This document shows positions 13,341 through 25,166 of a stretch of DNA of 64,000 nt, piece after piece. The number at the start of each line of letters is the position of its first letter. The first letter of the stretch is position 1. This DNA comes from Thozetella sp. PMI_491 (Eukaryota; Ascomycota; Sordariomycetes; Chaetosphaeriales; Chaetosphaeriaceae), in assembly GCA_021432635.1 (NCBI GenBank), contig MU270034.1, forward strand, positions 529,966 to 593,965, in the 5' to 3' direction. The notes beneath the pieces were generated by a model that saw only the letters and a program-made list of their open reading frames with translations, made no database searches and was not told the DNA's origin. The position numbers and the translations under genes are program-made.

Positions 13341-14207
13341 TCACCTAGATCCTCCCTGACCGGCGCTATTCCCGCTGCTAACTCTGATGGATGCCAGGGA
13401 CATTAGATCGAAGGCCCCCAACTCCTCATTTGGATAATCTGCGAGCCTATTTCCCAGGGGAATGGCCGGGTCAAAAACCAGCGGACGTTCCTCGGGCGTG
13501 CAGCCGTAGACTGACCGAGATCCCATTTGCCCCTCTGCTTTCGCTTGGATTGAAAGGTGGCATTTGAACTTAGCCTCGCTTCTTCTCTTGACCACAACAG
13601 CTGTCCTTATGGTCGTCCCAATGCCGTCCATACTGATGTGATTCTCCTGTATGTTCCATAGAACGCAATTCTTTCCTCCAAAATTGCGGCCCCTTAAATC
13701 GATGCTTCCCATCACCGTGGTTGAGCCGGTGGCCTCGCGAGGCACTGAATACTGCTGCTGAACAGTGCTGACACCGGTGGCAGAGCCAGATATGGGGAAA
13801 TCCCATGCGGACTCCTCATACGCTCTCTCCGTCTCCTGTGACATATGCTGAAGCACAAACCTGCCCAAAGGAGCAATGGAGTGAACTTCAACAGTCGTTT
13901 CCTCTTGGAGGCCGGAAAATTTTAGTTCGATAGTGGCTGATGAGACGCGCTGGCACTGCCTGCGTGGCTCGAATTGAAACTCAATGACAAGAAGGGTAGC
14001 TGAGACACTGTTCTCCGACGAGAACAGGCCATGAACAATGTCGACGCAAGAACATCGTAGATCCACAAGACTTTTTCTCTCCGCCCAGCCGGTTCCTTGG
14101 TACGGATCCAGTAATTCATCACGGACATGAATTCCACTGTTCGCATCTCCGACTAGAGCCAGTGGGATGATACACACGCACTCGTCGGGATTCGATGTGT
14201 CAAACAT
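13341..14207 (-). CDS. Uncharacterised fungal protein, probably beta-rich
   Basis: A single-exon ORF of 288 aa starts at an ATG (14205-14207) and ends in TGA. There is no signal peptide or membrane segment. Patterns such as SATIELKFSG, APLGRFVLQH and STTVMGSIDLRGRNFG, together with a C-terminal FDPAIPLGNRL, suggest a mostly beta fold. I do not recognise a named domain, though similar uncharacterised proteins are, to my recollection, common in ascomycetes. It sits 366 nt upstream of the NLR-like gene start on the same strand. It is divergent to the ankyrin-subtilase gene, sharing about 660 nt of upstream DNA with it. That arrangement hints at co-regulation, possibly as partner or substrate of the protease (inference). 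Confidence 0.7.
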   Translation of the reverse strand: MFDTSNPDECVCIIPLALVGDANSGIHVRDELLDPYQGTGWAERKSLVDLRCSCVDIVHGLFSSENSVSATLLVIEFQFEPRRQCQRVSSATIELKFSGLQEETTVEVHSIAPLGRFVLQHMSQETERAYEESAWDFPISGSATGVSTVQQQYSVPREATGSTTVMGSIDLRGRNFGGKNCVLWNIQENHISMDGIGTTIRTAVVVKRRSEAKFKCHLSIQAKAEGQMGSRSVYGCTPEERPLVFDPAIPLGNRLADYPNEELGAFDLMSLASIRVSSGNSAGQGGSR

Positions 14208-14864
14208 CTTGATTTCTCAGTAGCTTCGAGGTTAGGGAAAAGGCAACCCCAAGGAGAAGTGTTTGGTGTCTCTGCACAGTATTTCCGGGACGTGCTAGGT
14301 TGAGGTAGCTACCGCCGTCAAGGATCACATATTCGTGAGGGCATCGGCAGATAAGGTAGTTATGCTAAATAAAGATTTGAGAACTGCCGCAGTATATTTG
14401 CTATTGGTTCTCCTAAAAGACGTTAGTTTCCAGCCTCAATCCTAGAGCCTCACACGCAGGTCACAAATAGGGCAGGTGGAACGACCAGCCTGAGGTTTTA
14501 GGAGGGTGGGAAACCGGTTACAGAGAAATGTCCGGAAGGTGGCTTGCGAAACTGCAGAAATGGTGCCAAATTAATTGTTTTCACCGAAAAGGCTGTCCTC
14601 AAGTTGGGGGCCCGAGCGCGGGATGATGATGCCGGCTTATCCTTGATATCGACGAGATCACCAAGTATTACACGACCCCCCCTCTGCCGCCTGTAGCCTC
14701 CCTCATAGCAGTTCTATCCCTGTCTGTCCTCTCCTCTCCCCTCTCTTTGTCGCACTATCCGTTCCTCGACATAGTTGTTTCTCTCCGCCAGACACATCAG
14801 GTCACAAATTTCGCGCCCAGACACGTTCAAACCTTTCCTATATCAGCTCCAAAAGCTGTCAGCA
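14208..14864. promoter_or_regulatory. Shared divergent upstream region
   Basis: 657 nt lie between the ATGs of the minus-strand beta-rich protein and the plus-strand ankyrin-subtilase. A pyrimidine-rich tract (about 14670-14790) precedes the subtilase ATG, as in many fungal core promoters without TATA. No gene is seen inside. Confidence 0.4.
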
Positions 14865-17800
14865 ATGGCACTCATCTCCAGGAAATCATGGGGGCTTGAA
14901 GAAGCCTCAAAGCTGCAGTACGAAGCTAGTATCAAAGAGACTGATGAAATCGAAGAGGATGAGGAAGATGAAGACCAGAGCGACGTTGAAGAAAGCCTTC
15001 TCGGAAAGTTCGAACAGGCTGTCGCATATATAAAGAAAAAATATGAGTGCGATGGTGAGGCAGAGACTAACAGGGCAAAAAAGCAAAGCACCTATGCGCA
15101 GGCCACGGCGTTTGACGCCAAAGAGTTCGACTTGCATTACAGAGATTTATTCCAAAAGACTAAAAAGGCTAAGGACTCCGACGACTTGGTGACTCTGCTT
15201 CACTTGCTGGTTAAGAGAGTTGATTTCCCAGCACCCGTGGGCCATGTGATCCGAGCCAACCCTAGTTTGATGAAGGAGCAAGACAAAAACAACTGGACTC
15301 CCCTCTGCAATGCCATTGAACTGAAGAAGAAAGAAATCATTGAGGAGATATCGAGAAGTATCGTGGACGACGAGGAGTTCGACATCTTACTTAGGCTGGA
15401 GTGCGGAATGAAGAGGAGAAACTCCATTCACACGGCAATTGTCAAGAAGCTAGATGCGCTAATAACCATCAAGTTGATCCGGCGTGCAAGTGAAGAGACG
15501 CTTAGCGCAACGGACAGCGACGGATGCACGCCCCTCCATTTGGCTGTCGCGTACGAGCGCTGCACAGCGTCCCAACTCGGAATCGTTCAAGAGCTACTTA
15601 AGCGGGGCAATAAAGCCCTCGACGTATACACCGCTGAATCGCCTACATCACCCAGGCGTTCAGTCATCGCTTATCACGAATTGACAAGAGATGAATTCAT
15701 TAAAAGCAAGGCAAGCAAGGTAGATGATTCAGCAATCAAGACCCCCGAGCCTAAAGGGCCACCGGTTCTGTCATCAGCTGAACACACCGCACCTGATCCT
15801 CATGATGAAGATTCGTCTTATCATGTATCACAGTTTACGACATCTGGGAGGCTAGGCAACAGAGAAGGATCAGAAAGCCTCGTAGATGCTGACGGAGGAA
15901 GAACGCCTGATACTAATGGGTCAACATCAGGCAACTTGGGCCACTTAACCAACATTGTAACCATCCTTCAAAATAGCTATAATGGAGAGGACAGTCCAAC
16001 AAGCGCCGCTACTAGTCGCACAAAGGCAACAACGGGCCAGAGTTCCGGTGCTAAAGCTACGGAATTCAAGAGAAAGATGGCCATCGGGTCCACGTCTCAG
16101 AAGCGAGGCCAAAAGGCCACCGTGACGTCCGCCACAGCCACAAAAGTCCGGGATGAGGTGGTGAACCACTATCTCCGCACCACATTTGAGCCTCGCATGC
16201 CAGAGAAGATAAACGAAAAGAGGGACGTAAGGACCCACAAACAGGCAATCGATTTCTTATTTGGTACCAATACGGAAGGTAGGCGGCTCAACCATTACCC
16301 TATTGTCGCGGATCGTGGATCTAATGAGAGCATCCTGCAGGCTATGAGATCTGTTTCGACCTGTCAAAGATGAAGATTGATATGAAGGACGATGAATTCA
16401 ACAATAGCTACGATCATATCAAGTTTAGTGACGTTCTATGCTACGTTGCGGTAGGGGCTGTCAAGCTTCAACGTACGGCACAGGCGAACACGAGCAAAAG
16501 CCCCCGCGGCCGTGATCTCGTGAAGCCAGGATTGGGACGCACGTGTCTTACAATACTCTTTGACTGGCTCCGGAAGAAGGGGGTCAAGAAGATTCTCAAG
16601 GTCATTGTCGACGATAGCATTGCCGACGATAACCTTGACCTCCTTCGCCCTGGTGTCCCTCACACTGATGACGCTATCGAGCAAGCCCTTCACCCATTCC
16701 ACGTGGAGATGCTGGACTGGCGTAAGCCGGACATGTGCCCTCAGATGATACGCTCTGCGAGTGATGAACTCCGTGAGCTATGGCTTACCTGGGGCGGAAA
16801 CAATACGATTCTCCGTGCCTGGAGCGCGCAAGATGGACTACCGCTCCTAGAAAAGCTAGAGGTTGTGCATATACACGCGCCTCAAGTAAATTATGCCTAT
16901 TTCCATCACCGTAAATGCAGTTTGGCACTGACACGAACTAGCAGGGACTTGAGTCGAGCGCTCGGAGAAAAAAGAATCTTGATAATTTCAAAGAGCGCCT
17001 CTGCAAAGCACGCGAACCTAGGATCGATTTAGCGATTAGAAGCATAAAAGGCTTAAAAGACCAGATGCAATCAGCGAGCACACCTAAGGCGGCAAGACAG
17101 ACTGAGAGAAAGTTGCAGCTAAAGGAGGAAGAGAAAATGTGGCTTGAGAGGGGCATCTACCCAGACGTGGACCCAGAAGACTACACGCAAAGAGGCACAT
17201 TCTTATCGGCTGGCTCTGGACCCAGCCAACCGGACCGCGGTCGTCAAACACATAGGTGGCTCGCCTGTATGGATGATTTCGCGGATCGAATCCAAAACAT
17301 CAATCCGGCCAAACTTGACGCTATGAAAAACGAGAAGCTGGGGCAGCCGATCAAGGTTGCTCTCATCGATGACGGGGTCAACACTAGCCATAGAACCATC
17401 CAGGGGAAGATCCAGGGCGGGATGAGCTTTGATCCCGGGCTCGAGAACCGGCCGAGTCCGTACTATGTGACTGAAACCGGCCACGGGACTGTCATGGCCG
17501 ACTTAATTTGTCGCGTCTGTCCGGTAGCCAAGCTGCAAATATTCAAGCTTGAAACCTATATTGTTGACCACAACAATGGTGGAGAGACAAACCGAAAAAC
17601 ACAAATCACCGCCAGGAGTGCCGCTCAAGTACGTTCCCCGCTGATAGGATCGGAGTTCACCCCCACATGCGGCGGGACACCTGATATAGAAGCTAACGTC
17701 ATTGCGTTGTTAGGCCATTGAGGCTGCCGTAGAAAGGCATGCTGATATCATTTCTATGTCATGGACAATCAAGAACTCGGACAAGCAAAGTGACGAGCTC

Positions 17801-18382
17801 AAGTTACTCGAGACTGCCATGCAGAAGGCTATCGACGCCAAAATACTGGTCTTTTGCTCGGCCAGCGATGAGGGGACCTTCCGCAATACTTCCGACTACC
17901 CGTCACATACGCATGCAAGCCGGGTTTTCCGCATTGGTGCCGCGACAGTTGATGGCGTCCCGTGCACGTGGGTCGACCGTGAGGTGGAGTTCATCCTGCC
18001 CGGCCAAGACGTTTCCGAGCGCAGGACTAGCATCTCGGAGCCTACAAAGCCCTTCCGGCCTATGACGGGCTCGTCCGTCGCCACGGCGCTGGCGGCGGGG
18101 CTGGCGGCACTCATCCTGCACTGCGTGAAGTTGGCGGCGATAGCGGAGGGAGATTTAGTCAAGAAGGAGGATTTAGACGACATGCACGGCTATGCTAAGA
18201 TGAAGGGGGCGTTCAACCGCATGACGCCTAAGGATTCGAAATTCATCGAGGTCAGCGAATTGTTTGGGGAGAAAGAAGTGAAAGATTTGGATGAGTGCAG
18301 TAATGATGACACGAAAAAGCTAGTCGTCGTAGCGGACATTGCTCGGAAGCTTGTCGATTCTGCCAAGTTAAGTAGTCGGTAG
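14865..18382 (+). CDS. Ankyrin-subtilisin-like serine protease (S8 family)
   Basis: A four-exon gene gives 1103 aa: 14865-16278, 16341-16885, 16945-17628 and 17714-18382, with GT-AG introns of 62, 59 and 85 nt. I started at the ATG at 14865; the upstream frame has no ATG. The N-terminus has an acidic patch (DEIEEDEEDEDQSD), then degenerate ankyrin repeats (WTPLCNAIELKKKEI, CTPLHLAVAYERC, about residues 160-270). A long Ser/Thr/charged linker follows. The S8 domain is about 780-1020: Asp795 in ALIDDGVN, His833 in TGHGTVMADL and Ser1002 in GSSVATALAAG. The oxyanion position reads CSASDEG, Asp933 in place of the usual Asn. There is no signal peptide, so the protease is probably cytosolic. Subtilase domains are known effector domains of fungal NLR proteins. 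Here the protease is a separate gene close to an NLR-like one. Confidence 0.85.
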
Positions 18383-19196
18383 GCGTTGTATCAAGTAGGA
18401 GAGCCTGGAAAGTGTACAGAGATCTGCTGAAGAGAGTGCAGATGGACTTTCTGATTGTTTCATTGTAGGTAGTAGCATCGCTAGTAGTCGATGCTAGTTT
18501 ATTTCACATCCTCCCGATTTTCTCCTGGATATCGTGGGCAAGCGACAAGCAGGAATCTAGCTAAATTATAACACAATTACTACCGCACTTCATGTCAGCC
18601 GACTTTAACGGTAATACGAAGGCTATCGCATTTGGTAGATAATCTAGATTGTCAAAGCATAATTTGCTCGCGAAACGCTGATCTACTCTGGCAGCTGAGG
18701 TGAAAAGCACTCTGCTTGTCTACCCCGTGTGGGAAATCCCTGCGCTGGACCCAATTCCCCCAGACAGGCCTTCGATAGGAACAGGGCTTGGTACCTCTAA
18801 GAACTGGGCACGTGCATAAACCCCGCTGCCGTGCCTGCCATTCAGCCAGTAAGCATCGTCATCATTTACAGACTCCAGGTCTCGTAATGGTCCAATCGAG
18901 GATCAAGACGCCCAGGAGTGCTTTCATCCAATGAAACCTCTTATCGACAGCCGGCAGGCTCACTTCCGGATCTTGTTCGCTGAAGTGAACAGTAGGGGAG
19001 GGTGACGTTTATTCTGCTCACCCCCAGGCGTACTGGATTGATGTGGCACATGTGCACTTATTGGCAATTGAAAGGCGGTCACTTCAATCTCCCCGCCCTT
19101 CTCTGGTGGAGAAGTACTCTTGTCCAGTGTTCCTCGCCCAGCTCACTGCTTGAAACTCCACATCTCGTCTACATACTGGTACTCTGATTGTCATCC
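18383..19196. other. Intergenic, nothing recognised
   Basis: 814 nt separate two plus-strand genes. No open frame with coding character was seen; it should hold the terminator of the subtilase and the promoter of the Clr5-ankyrin gene. Confidence 0.45.
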
Positions 19197-22100
19197 ATGG
19201 GAAACCCCAGATCGCAAAAGGCGTCACCACTGAGTGGCCAAGAATGGGAGCCATGGAAGACCCAGATTCGACAGAAGTTTCTCGTTGAGGGCATGAAATT
19301 TGACACTTTGCTCTCGAGTCTACAACACCAAGGTTTAGCCGTCACGCAAGTCCACCTAGGAAGGAAGTGTGGCCTACCCGTATTAACGCGATGGACAGGA
19401 AATCCCAGCTCGAAGCAAGGCTCACTACGTGGGGATTCCGCAAGCATCTAAGTCATGATGCTTGGCGATATGTAGGACACATCATTAACAGCCGCAAGGC
19501 GGAGCTTAAGGAAAGCGTGGTCATACTATCCGGGCGACATGTACCCCAGGGCAAGGTCGAGTACAATAAAGCGCGGAACCAACGTATTACATGGAATCCC
19601 GGTATGTAGGAGATCGCACATTTACCTAGGCTATGACTAATGTTTGAAAGTCACCACACCGGACGATCTTGGGCCGGATATGCCTGTCTATGTCTGCACT
19701 CCCCGTCCTTCCTCGGTCGATATCACAAGCAGAAGCTCATGGCCAGATGACCTTCCGTGGGCTCATTTCATCAACCACTATCTTGGACGCATACTGGAAA
19801 ACATACAGTTCATCCTACCCCCTTCAAACGGGGGCAGAGGTGCTGTACATACGTTCGACAAAAATGAGTTGCTTCAACAGCTTGCCTGCCAAAAAGACTG
19901 GAGACCATCTACTCGAGAAAAGTCAGCTCTGCTTCCGTTCCTTCTCCATGAAGTAGCCCAACAGAGTCTGAGCATCGCAATCGGATCCAGCGAATTGGCC
20001 ATCCAGCTTTTTGCTCATAAAAGCATTGACCGTCTCGCTGCTTGTTTTGATAATTTTATCCCAGAAACTTATCAGGATGAGAATCTTCAGCGGGTGTCGG
20101 TCCTGGTTGGAGGCCGCTTTTCCGATATGCAAACAGAATCGTTGAAGCTGATTCTATATCTCTGCTCTAATGGACTGGTTCGGTACAACCACAGCGCCGG
20201 TCTGAAGCAGATGGGAGCTATCATAGCTCTCTGTACCGTTTCTGGTCTCGCGGATCCACTCATTCTACATTCCATGGTGAATCTGGCCCGAGTAAGCTGG
20301 ACAGTTAGGGCCGGAATCGATACCTTATTCAAAGCTTCCATCATAACGCAATCGGTTGGCATTGTTCGCTGCTTGCTAAAATTTGTGGACTGGATTAACC
20401 CCAACGCGCTTTCTATAGAAACCCCGGAGTCCCCATTTCTAAGCATCACACCCTTAGAGTTTGCTATAAAGAGAGGATGCATTCAGCTTATCACTGCGCT
20501 ACTAGATCACGGTGCAGATATCCACCAGGAGGCGAAATTGCGGCTTTCATGGATCCCGCTTGTGATTTTGAGGCACCCTCCTCGCCTAGCTACTGAGCTC
20601 GTTCGATTATTGCTTCAGAAGGGCGCATCCTTCAATGAACCCAAAGGTTCGCTGCGTCTCTCCGCCCTGCACGCCGCCATTGTCAAAGGCGACAGCAACC
20701 TTGTCGATATTTTAGTGTCCGCAGGCGCAGACCTGAATGCTAGAGCAGGGTCCAATTCACTGTTGGATTTCAATATCAATATCGGTACGACCATCTTTCA
20801 TGAATCCCTCGGCTGCCTGGGCCTGGCGGCTTCGTTCTGCTACGATGATACCGAGTTTCAAGACCGAATCTGCCGTACTGTGGATGGCTTGCCCAGAATC
20901 ACGGAATCAGATTTTCTTAAAGGCCAACGAAAGGCTTTGGACCTTTGTCAACTGCTGATTCATAAACACGGCCACCGGATGCATATCTTCCCGTTAGGAA
21001 TGGCCGAAGCAATGTTACATGCCGCGGCCAACGGCTATGAGGAAGTAGTCTTGTTTCTACGAAATCTCTCGGTATCTATTGAGTCGACCGCAGGAATGAT
21101 CTCACCACTATGCGCCGCAACATACTCTGGACAAACCAGAGTCTGCCGATTGTTACTTGAACTCGGGGCTTATCCACAAGGGGTGCGGAGCGAGATTCGC
21201 ATAGCCGAGAATAAGGGTATACGGATTAAACCAAGTTCCTGTGATTGGATATCCACTACGGCCAATGTAACACCTCTACATATTGCCTCCTTCTATGGAT
21301 TCAACGAGATTGTACTACTTTTGATCGAATTTGGAGCCTCCTTGGACGAGGTTTGCGAGATCGGCGCAGATCAATCTCTTGACAGCAATAATTCGCACAC
21401 GAACAGAATGTCACGCACACCTTTTCAATTGGCGATCGCTGAACACAAATGGGATACAGCAGTTATCTTGGTACACTCGGGAGCAACAGCAACCGCAGGT
21501 GACCTTCTCCAGCCTGCACGAGCTGGTCAACTGCAACTGGTCGAACTCCTCCTCGGCCGAGAGACACTCCGCACTGATCCGTCTTTCTCGAGTCTTTGCG
21601 AAAGAGCTCTTCGAATCGCACTGAAACAAAACCATGGATTACTTGCAGCTCTCCTTATGAATGCAGGAGCTACCATGCCACTTTCCCAAAGCCAGAGCAT
21701 GAAGGGAGACCCAGGGGGTCGAAGTCAGATTTGCGATGCGATCCTTGGCGGGAACGAAGACGCTATTATGTTCGCGTTCTCTCAAAGCCCGAAACCTTAC
21801 GACCCGCGTGTCCTGTGCCCTACCCTTCGTCTTGTGATTGAGGCCCCCATTCCCAGCGCGAGTTCTTGCCTAGCTGCACTCTTACATCGACGAAGTAATA
21901 CAAATCCTACTGATAGAGATCATGATTTGGAGATTGGGGCTTTATGCCTCGCCGTGTGGAAGCAACGCTTAGACCTTGTTGGCGCGCTATTAGCATCACT
22001 ACCCACGATACGGTACTCCAACACTACTCTATCCGGGGATGATTCTCACGAGACACTTCTGGACGCCTACGCCAAGCACTTATGGAATTACGGGGATCTA

Positions 22101-23621
22101 GGACCCGCTCGGGGCGATGCTATATCGTGGCGGGCACATTATCCGTACATCTCACCCCTGTCATTTGCAGTTTACGGCGACAACCCCGAGATCGTCGTCG
22201 TGCTTCTGGATGCCGGCTGCCAACCGGATAGTTTCACACTTGCAGCTGCGGTTAAAATCAATATGCCTATCAATTTAATCGAGAGAATATCTGAGGCTGC
22301 CAATAATATGGAATTACCTGTTATTGGAAAACCAACGAATGCGGCACAGGGATTCGCCCGCCATACGCCGCTGTTTTATGCGGTCAAAACAAATCGCCTA
22401 GAGGCAGCTGAGCTTCTTCTGAACCACGGCCACGATGTGAACCTCTTCTCAGCTGGGGAAGACTCTCTGGATCAAGTCACGCCTTTAGAGCAGGCTGTAT
22501 GGATGAAAGAGCTGCCGATGGTAGATCTCTTGCTAAGCCATGGGGCCTCAATTGATGCAGTTAAGACAAAGTGGTCAGCAAAAGAATACTTTGAGTGCTT
22601 CAGGATTCCAACCCTGCAGATTGCTGCTCAGAGTGGCCACGTCGGAATCGTCAAATATCTGCTTGACAGAGGAGCTGATGTTAATGCTCGAAGACCAAAC
22701 TGCCACAGCTACACGGCACTTGAACAGGCGGCTTCTTACGGCCGCCTGGATATAGTACAGCTATTTTGGTATTATAAGGTACATACAGAAGGTCTCTACA
22801 GAGTCCAATATGTACGAGCGACCTGGGAGGCGGATAGAAACGGCCACAATGCAGTTGCTGGGCTTCTTAGATCGTTCAGGCCGTGGACGCAAGAGGATCA
22901 GAGGATATGGGATGGTCTCAAACAATGGAATATGTTGGGAAAGTTCATCCACCCCAAGGAACTTAGGCCGCGAGAAATAGTGGAGATCCTTCAAAGTCTG
23001 GAGAACGACAATGACGACCAAGACGACGAGCACGACGAGCACGACGAGCATCTGGGCCAAGAATCCTCTGCGCGACAATTTCGTCTGCGCCAGCTCGCAT
23101 TCTGGCCATGGCAACCGCAGAATTGGCAGAGGCGTCTCGCGATTCTGCTGGTAAGACGAGTCACTGAAGTCGTGGACCCTAAAATCTACGACGATGTGGT
23201 GGATGAAGCTGCTAGCTTTGTGTGGGAGGCAATAGAAAATGCTCATCCATCATTTTGGTTCATAGAAGAGAAGGACATCGCTGCGTCGTATGCAGAGAAA
23301 ACAGGGTCAGAAGCCCTTGGACGATGGACGTCTACTTTAGTGGCAGCAACTCCAGTCTGCTTCCTTGGAGGCTGTTTAGACCGGCACTCGTCCGACGTTG
23401 AGGGCGGGCTGTGCGACGAAGACATGAGCGAACATGATTTGGATGGTCATTTCGGTCAGACTGGCGATTATGAAGAAACCATATCCGATCAACTGTGGGA
23501 ATCTCCAGACGTTCTTGTCGAAGACCAGGAAAGCTGGGAGCAAATTAGGCGAACGGCCTTCATTCTCGATATTGCGGGAGCGGAAGAGTCGCAGTTTATC
23601 CCTATGATCTGGGAAGTCTAA
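19197..23621 (+). CDS. Clr5-domain ankyrin-repeat protein
   Basis: A three-exon gene gives 1440 aa: 19197-19345, 19399-19601 and 19651-23621. Intron 1 is a GC-AG intron (GCAAGT donor), required to restore the Clr5 frame; intron 2 is GT-AG with branch point TGACTAAT. Residues about 15-68 form a Clr5 domain (WEPWKTQIRQKFLVEG, then LEARLTTWGFRKH), a fungal N-terminal domain named after the cellulase regulator CLR-5. Ankyrin repeats follow through most of exon 3, for example TPLEFAIKRG, SALHAAIVKGD, TPLHIASFYGF and TLQIAAQSGHVGIVKYLLDRGADVN. Near residue 1225 an acidic run of DEH units precedes a C-terminal region without recognised domain. There is no signal or membrane segment. It lies 815 nt downstream of the ankyrin-subtilase on the same strand. 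The function is unknown; a role in protein binding or recognition is likely. Confidence 0.8.
23022..23050 (+). repeat. 9-bp coding repeat (GACGAGCAC)n
   Basis: About three in-frame units encode Asp-Glu-His inside the Clr5-ankyrin protein, forming an acidic/His-rich linker. The copy number could vary by slippage. Confidence 0.65.
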
Positions 23622-24341
23622 CCAGAAGGACGTCTTTACCTACTGTAATTGTCACAAGAGAAATATGGCATAAATACTGCATTATACCAGTGGGATATAG
23701 TGGGGCTTCACTTCTACCACTTTGGCGTAGTGGTTTTATTTGTGACAGTAATGTAAAAGTATTGCACATGGCGGGACCGGCGCTGTACTAAACTCTCTAC
23801 TTTTTGAATGTATGAATATCAAAGAGACGCATTTTGCTATGTCTTCTCGACATACTGTATCCCGGTTGATGTGGATATGCCACATCATCAGGTATAGTCT
23901 CGATCCGGGATAAACCAATGCCGAGATCTGAGTCTACTAGAGGTGGTAAGCTATGAGACAAATCTGAATCTATAGGGGGCTACCAGAAGGGTCTGCCAGT
24001 AATACTTCCAATATGAGCCACACTTTCTCCTCCTAGGGTGTTCACATGCAGACGTGACTGTGGATTTCTTACCTGCCTGTCTACCTTATTCTTCCCAACC
24101 CTCTCTTCGCGTCTTAGCTATGGAAACCAAAGTGCTTCAATTTGAACCCTAGTTCCATTGTAAGAACATAGTCGCCAGAATAGACATAATTCATTGCTAA
24201 TCTCGGGACCAAGAAAAGAAATAACGGGAGATAGGGGGGTAAAAAAACTGCCTAGGGCAGACCCGTGATCGAATCGGGGACTTGATGAAAGGTAATACTA
24301 CATTCATCCGTTCTACTGTGCGTGGGTAGGAGCACGCCGGA
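23622..24341. other. Intergenic, nothing recognised
   Basis: No coding signal or RNA gene was seen in these 720 nt. Confidence 0.45.
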
Positions 24342-24810
24342 ATGCTAGCAGAGATCGGCCGTCGGGAGATAGGCTCAACTTCAGCCTTCAGCGCCGCAGA
24401 ATTCGGGGGAGCTATCAAGGGAATCCGGTATTACGCGGGATGGGCTGACAAGTTTGCGGGCGAGTCATTTCCCCAGGATGCCGGTTTCCTCGTAATAGTG
24501 CGGAACGAGCCGCTCCGCATTACAGCCGGCATCATCCCCTGGAATGATCCTCTTATTGCCGTTTGGCTCAAAGCAGCTCCAGCTCTCACCACAGGGAACT
24601 GCTTTATCCTAAAGCCGTCCGAGAAAGCATCGTTTGTCTCCATTGGCCCTCGGTCCACTCCTTAAAGCTGCTGGCTTTCCTCATAGCGTGTTTCAGATTA
24701 TCGCTGGTGACGGCAGCACGGGCGCACTGCTGTCAAGTCATATGTGGGTCGGGAAGTTCCGCGGCAGCCTCGCACGTCTCATTTCCTGTCTAGAACAACG
24801 CCACGGCTAA
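24342..24810 (+). pseudogene. Aldehyde dehydrogenase fragment, frameshifted
   Basis: Translation shows an internal piece of an NAD(P)-dependent aldehyde dehydrogenase of the fungal salicylaldehyde dehydrogenase-like type. It reads RYYAGWADKFAGESFPQD, ITAGIIPWNDPL and KAAPALTTGNCFILKPSEK, then after a 1-nt frameshift near 24645 continues as AAGFPHSVFQIIAGDGSTG. Full-length relatives have about 480 aa. Here the N-terminal ~80 residues, the GSTxxG turn and the catalytic Cys half are missing, and the sequence runs out in unrelated frame. The Asn of the PWN motif remains. It is a dead remnant about 0.4 kb from another pseudogene. Confidence 0.8.
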
Positions 24811-25166
24811 TAGAAAGAGAAAAATAGTGGGGAGCATTACCCCTGTACGCCACCATACATGTTTTGTACATTGGATTTGTCTGGACGACCAGCGCTGCGA
24901 ACGAGTTCAGCCCAACCTCTCCGAAAGTGGTTTCTAAAGAATAGGTATTCTGGAATTCTGTAAATCATAGCCGCCAGATGTCTGCCGCGAGCAATCACAC
25001 AGGACAGTGTGGCAGACGGTAGTCACCGTTGACAAGGAAAACAATGCACTCATGCTGGCGATACACGAGCACAAGCCAAACAGATCGACAATATCAGCGA
25101 AGGAAACGAAACAGCAACAGGAAATGTTGAAGTCTTAAAGGTAAAAGGATTATCACGATGGCGGGT
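24811..25166. other. Intergenic, nothing recognised
   Basis: A short gap between two pseudogenes; no gene was seen. Confidence 0.4.

Noticed and set aside
22761..23246. 161-aa minus-strand frame with Val/Leu-rich repeats
   Set aside because: It is the antisense of the acidic repeat and ankyrin-coding region of the Clr5 gene.
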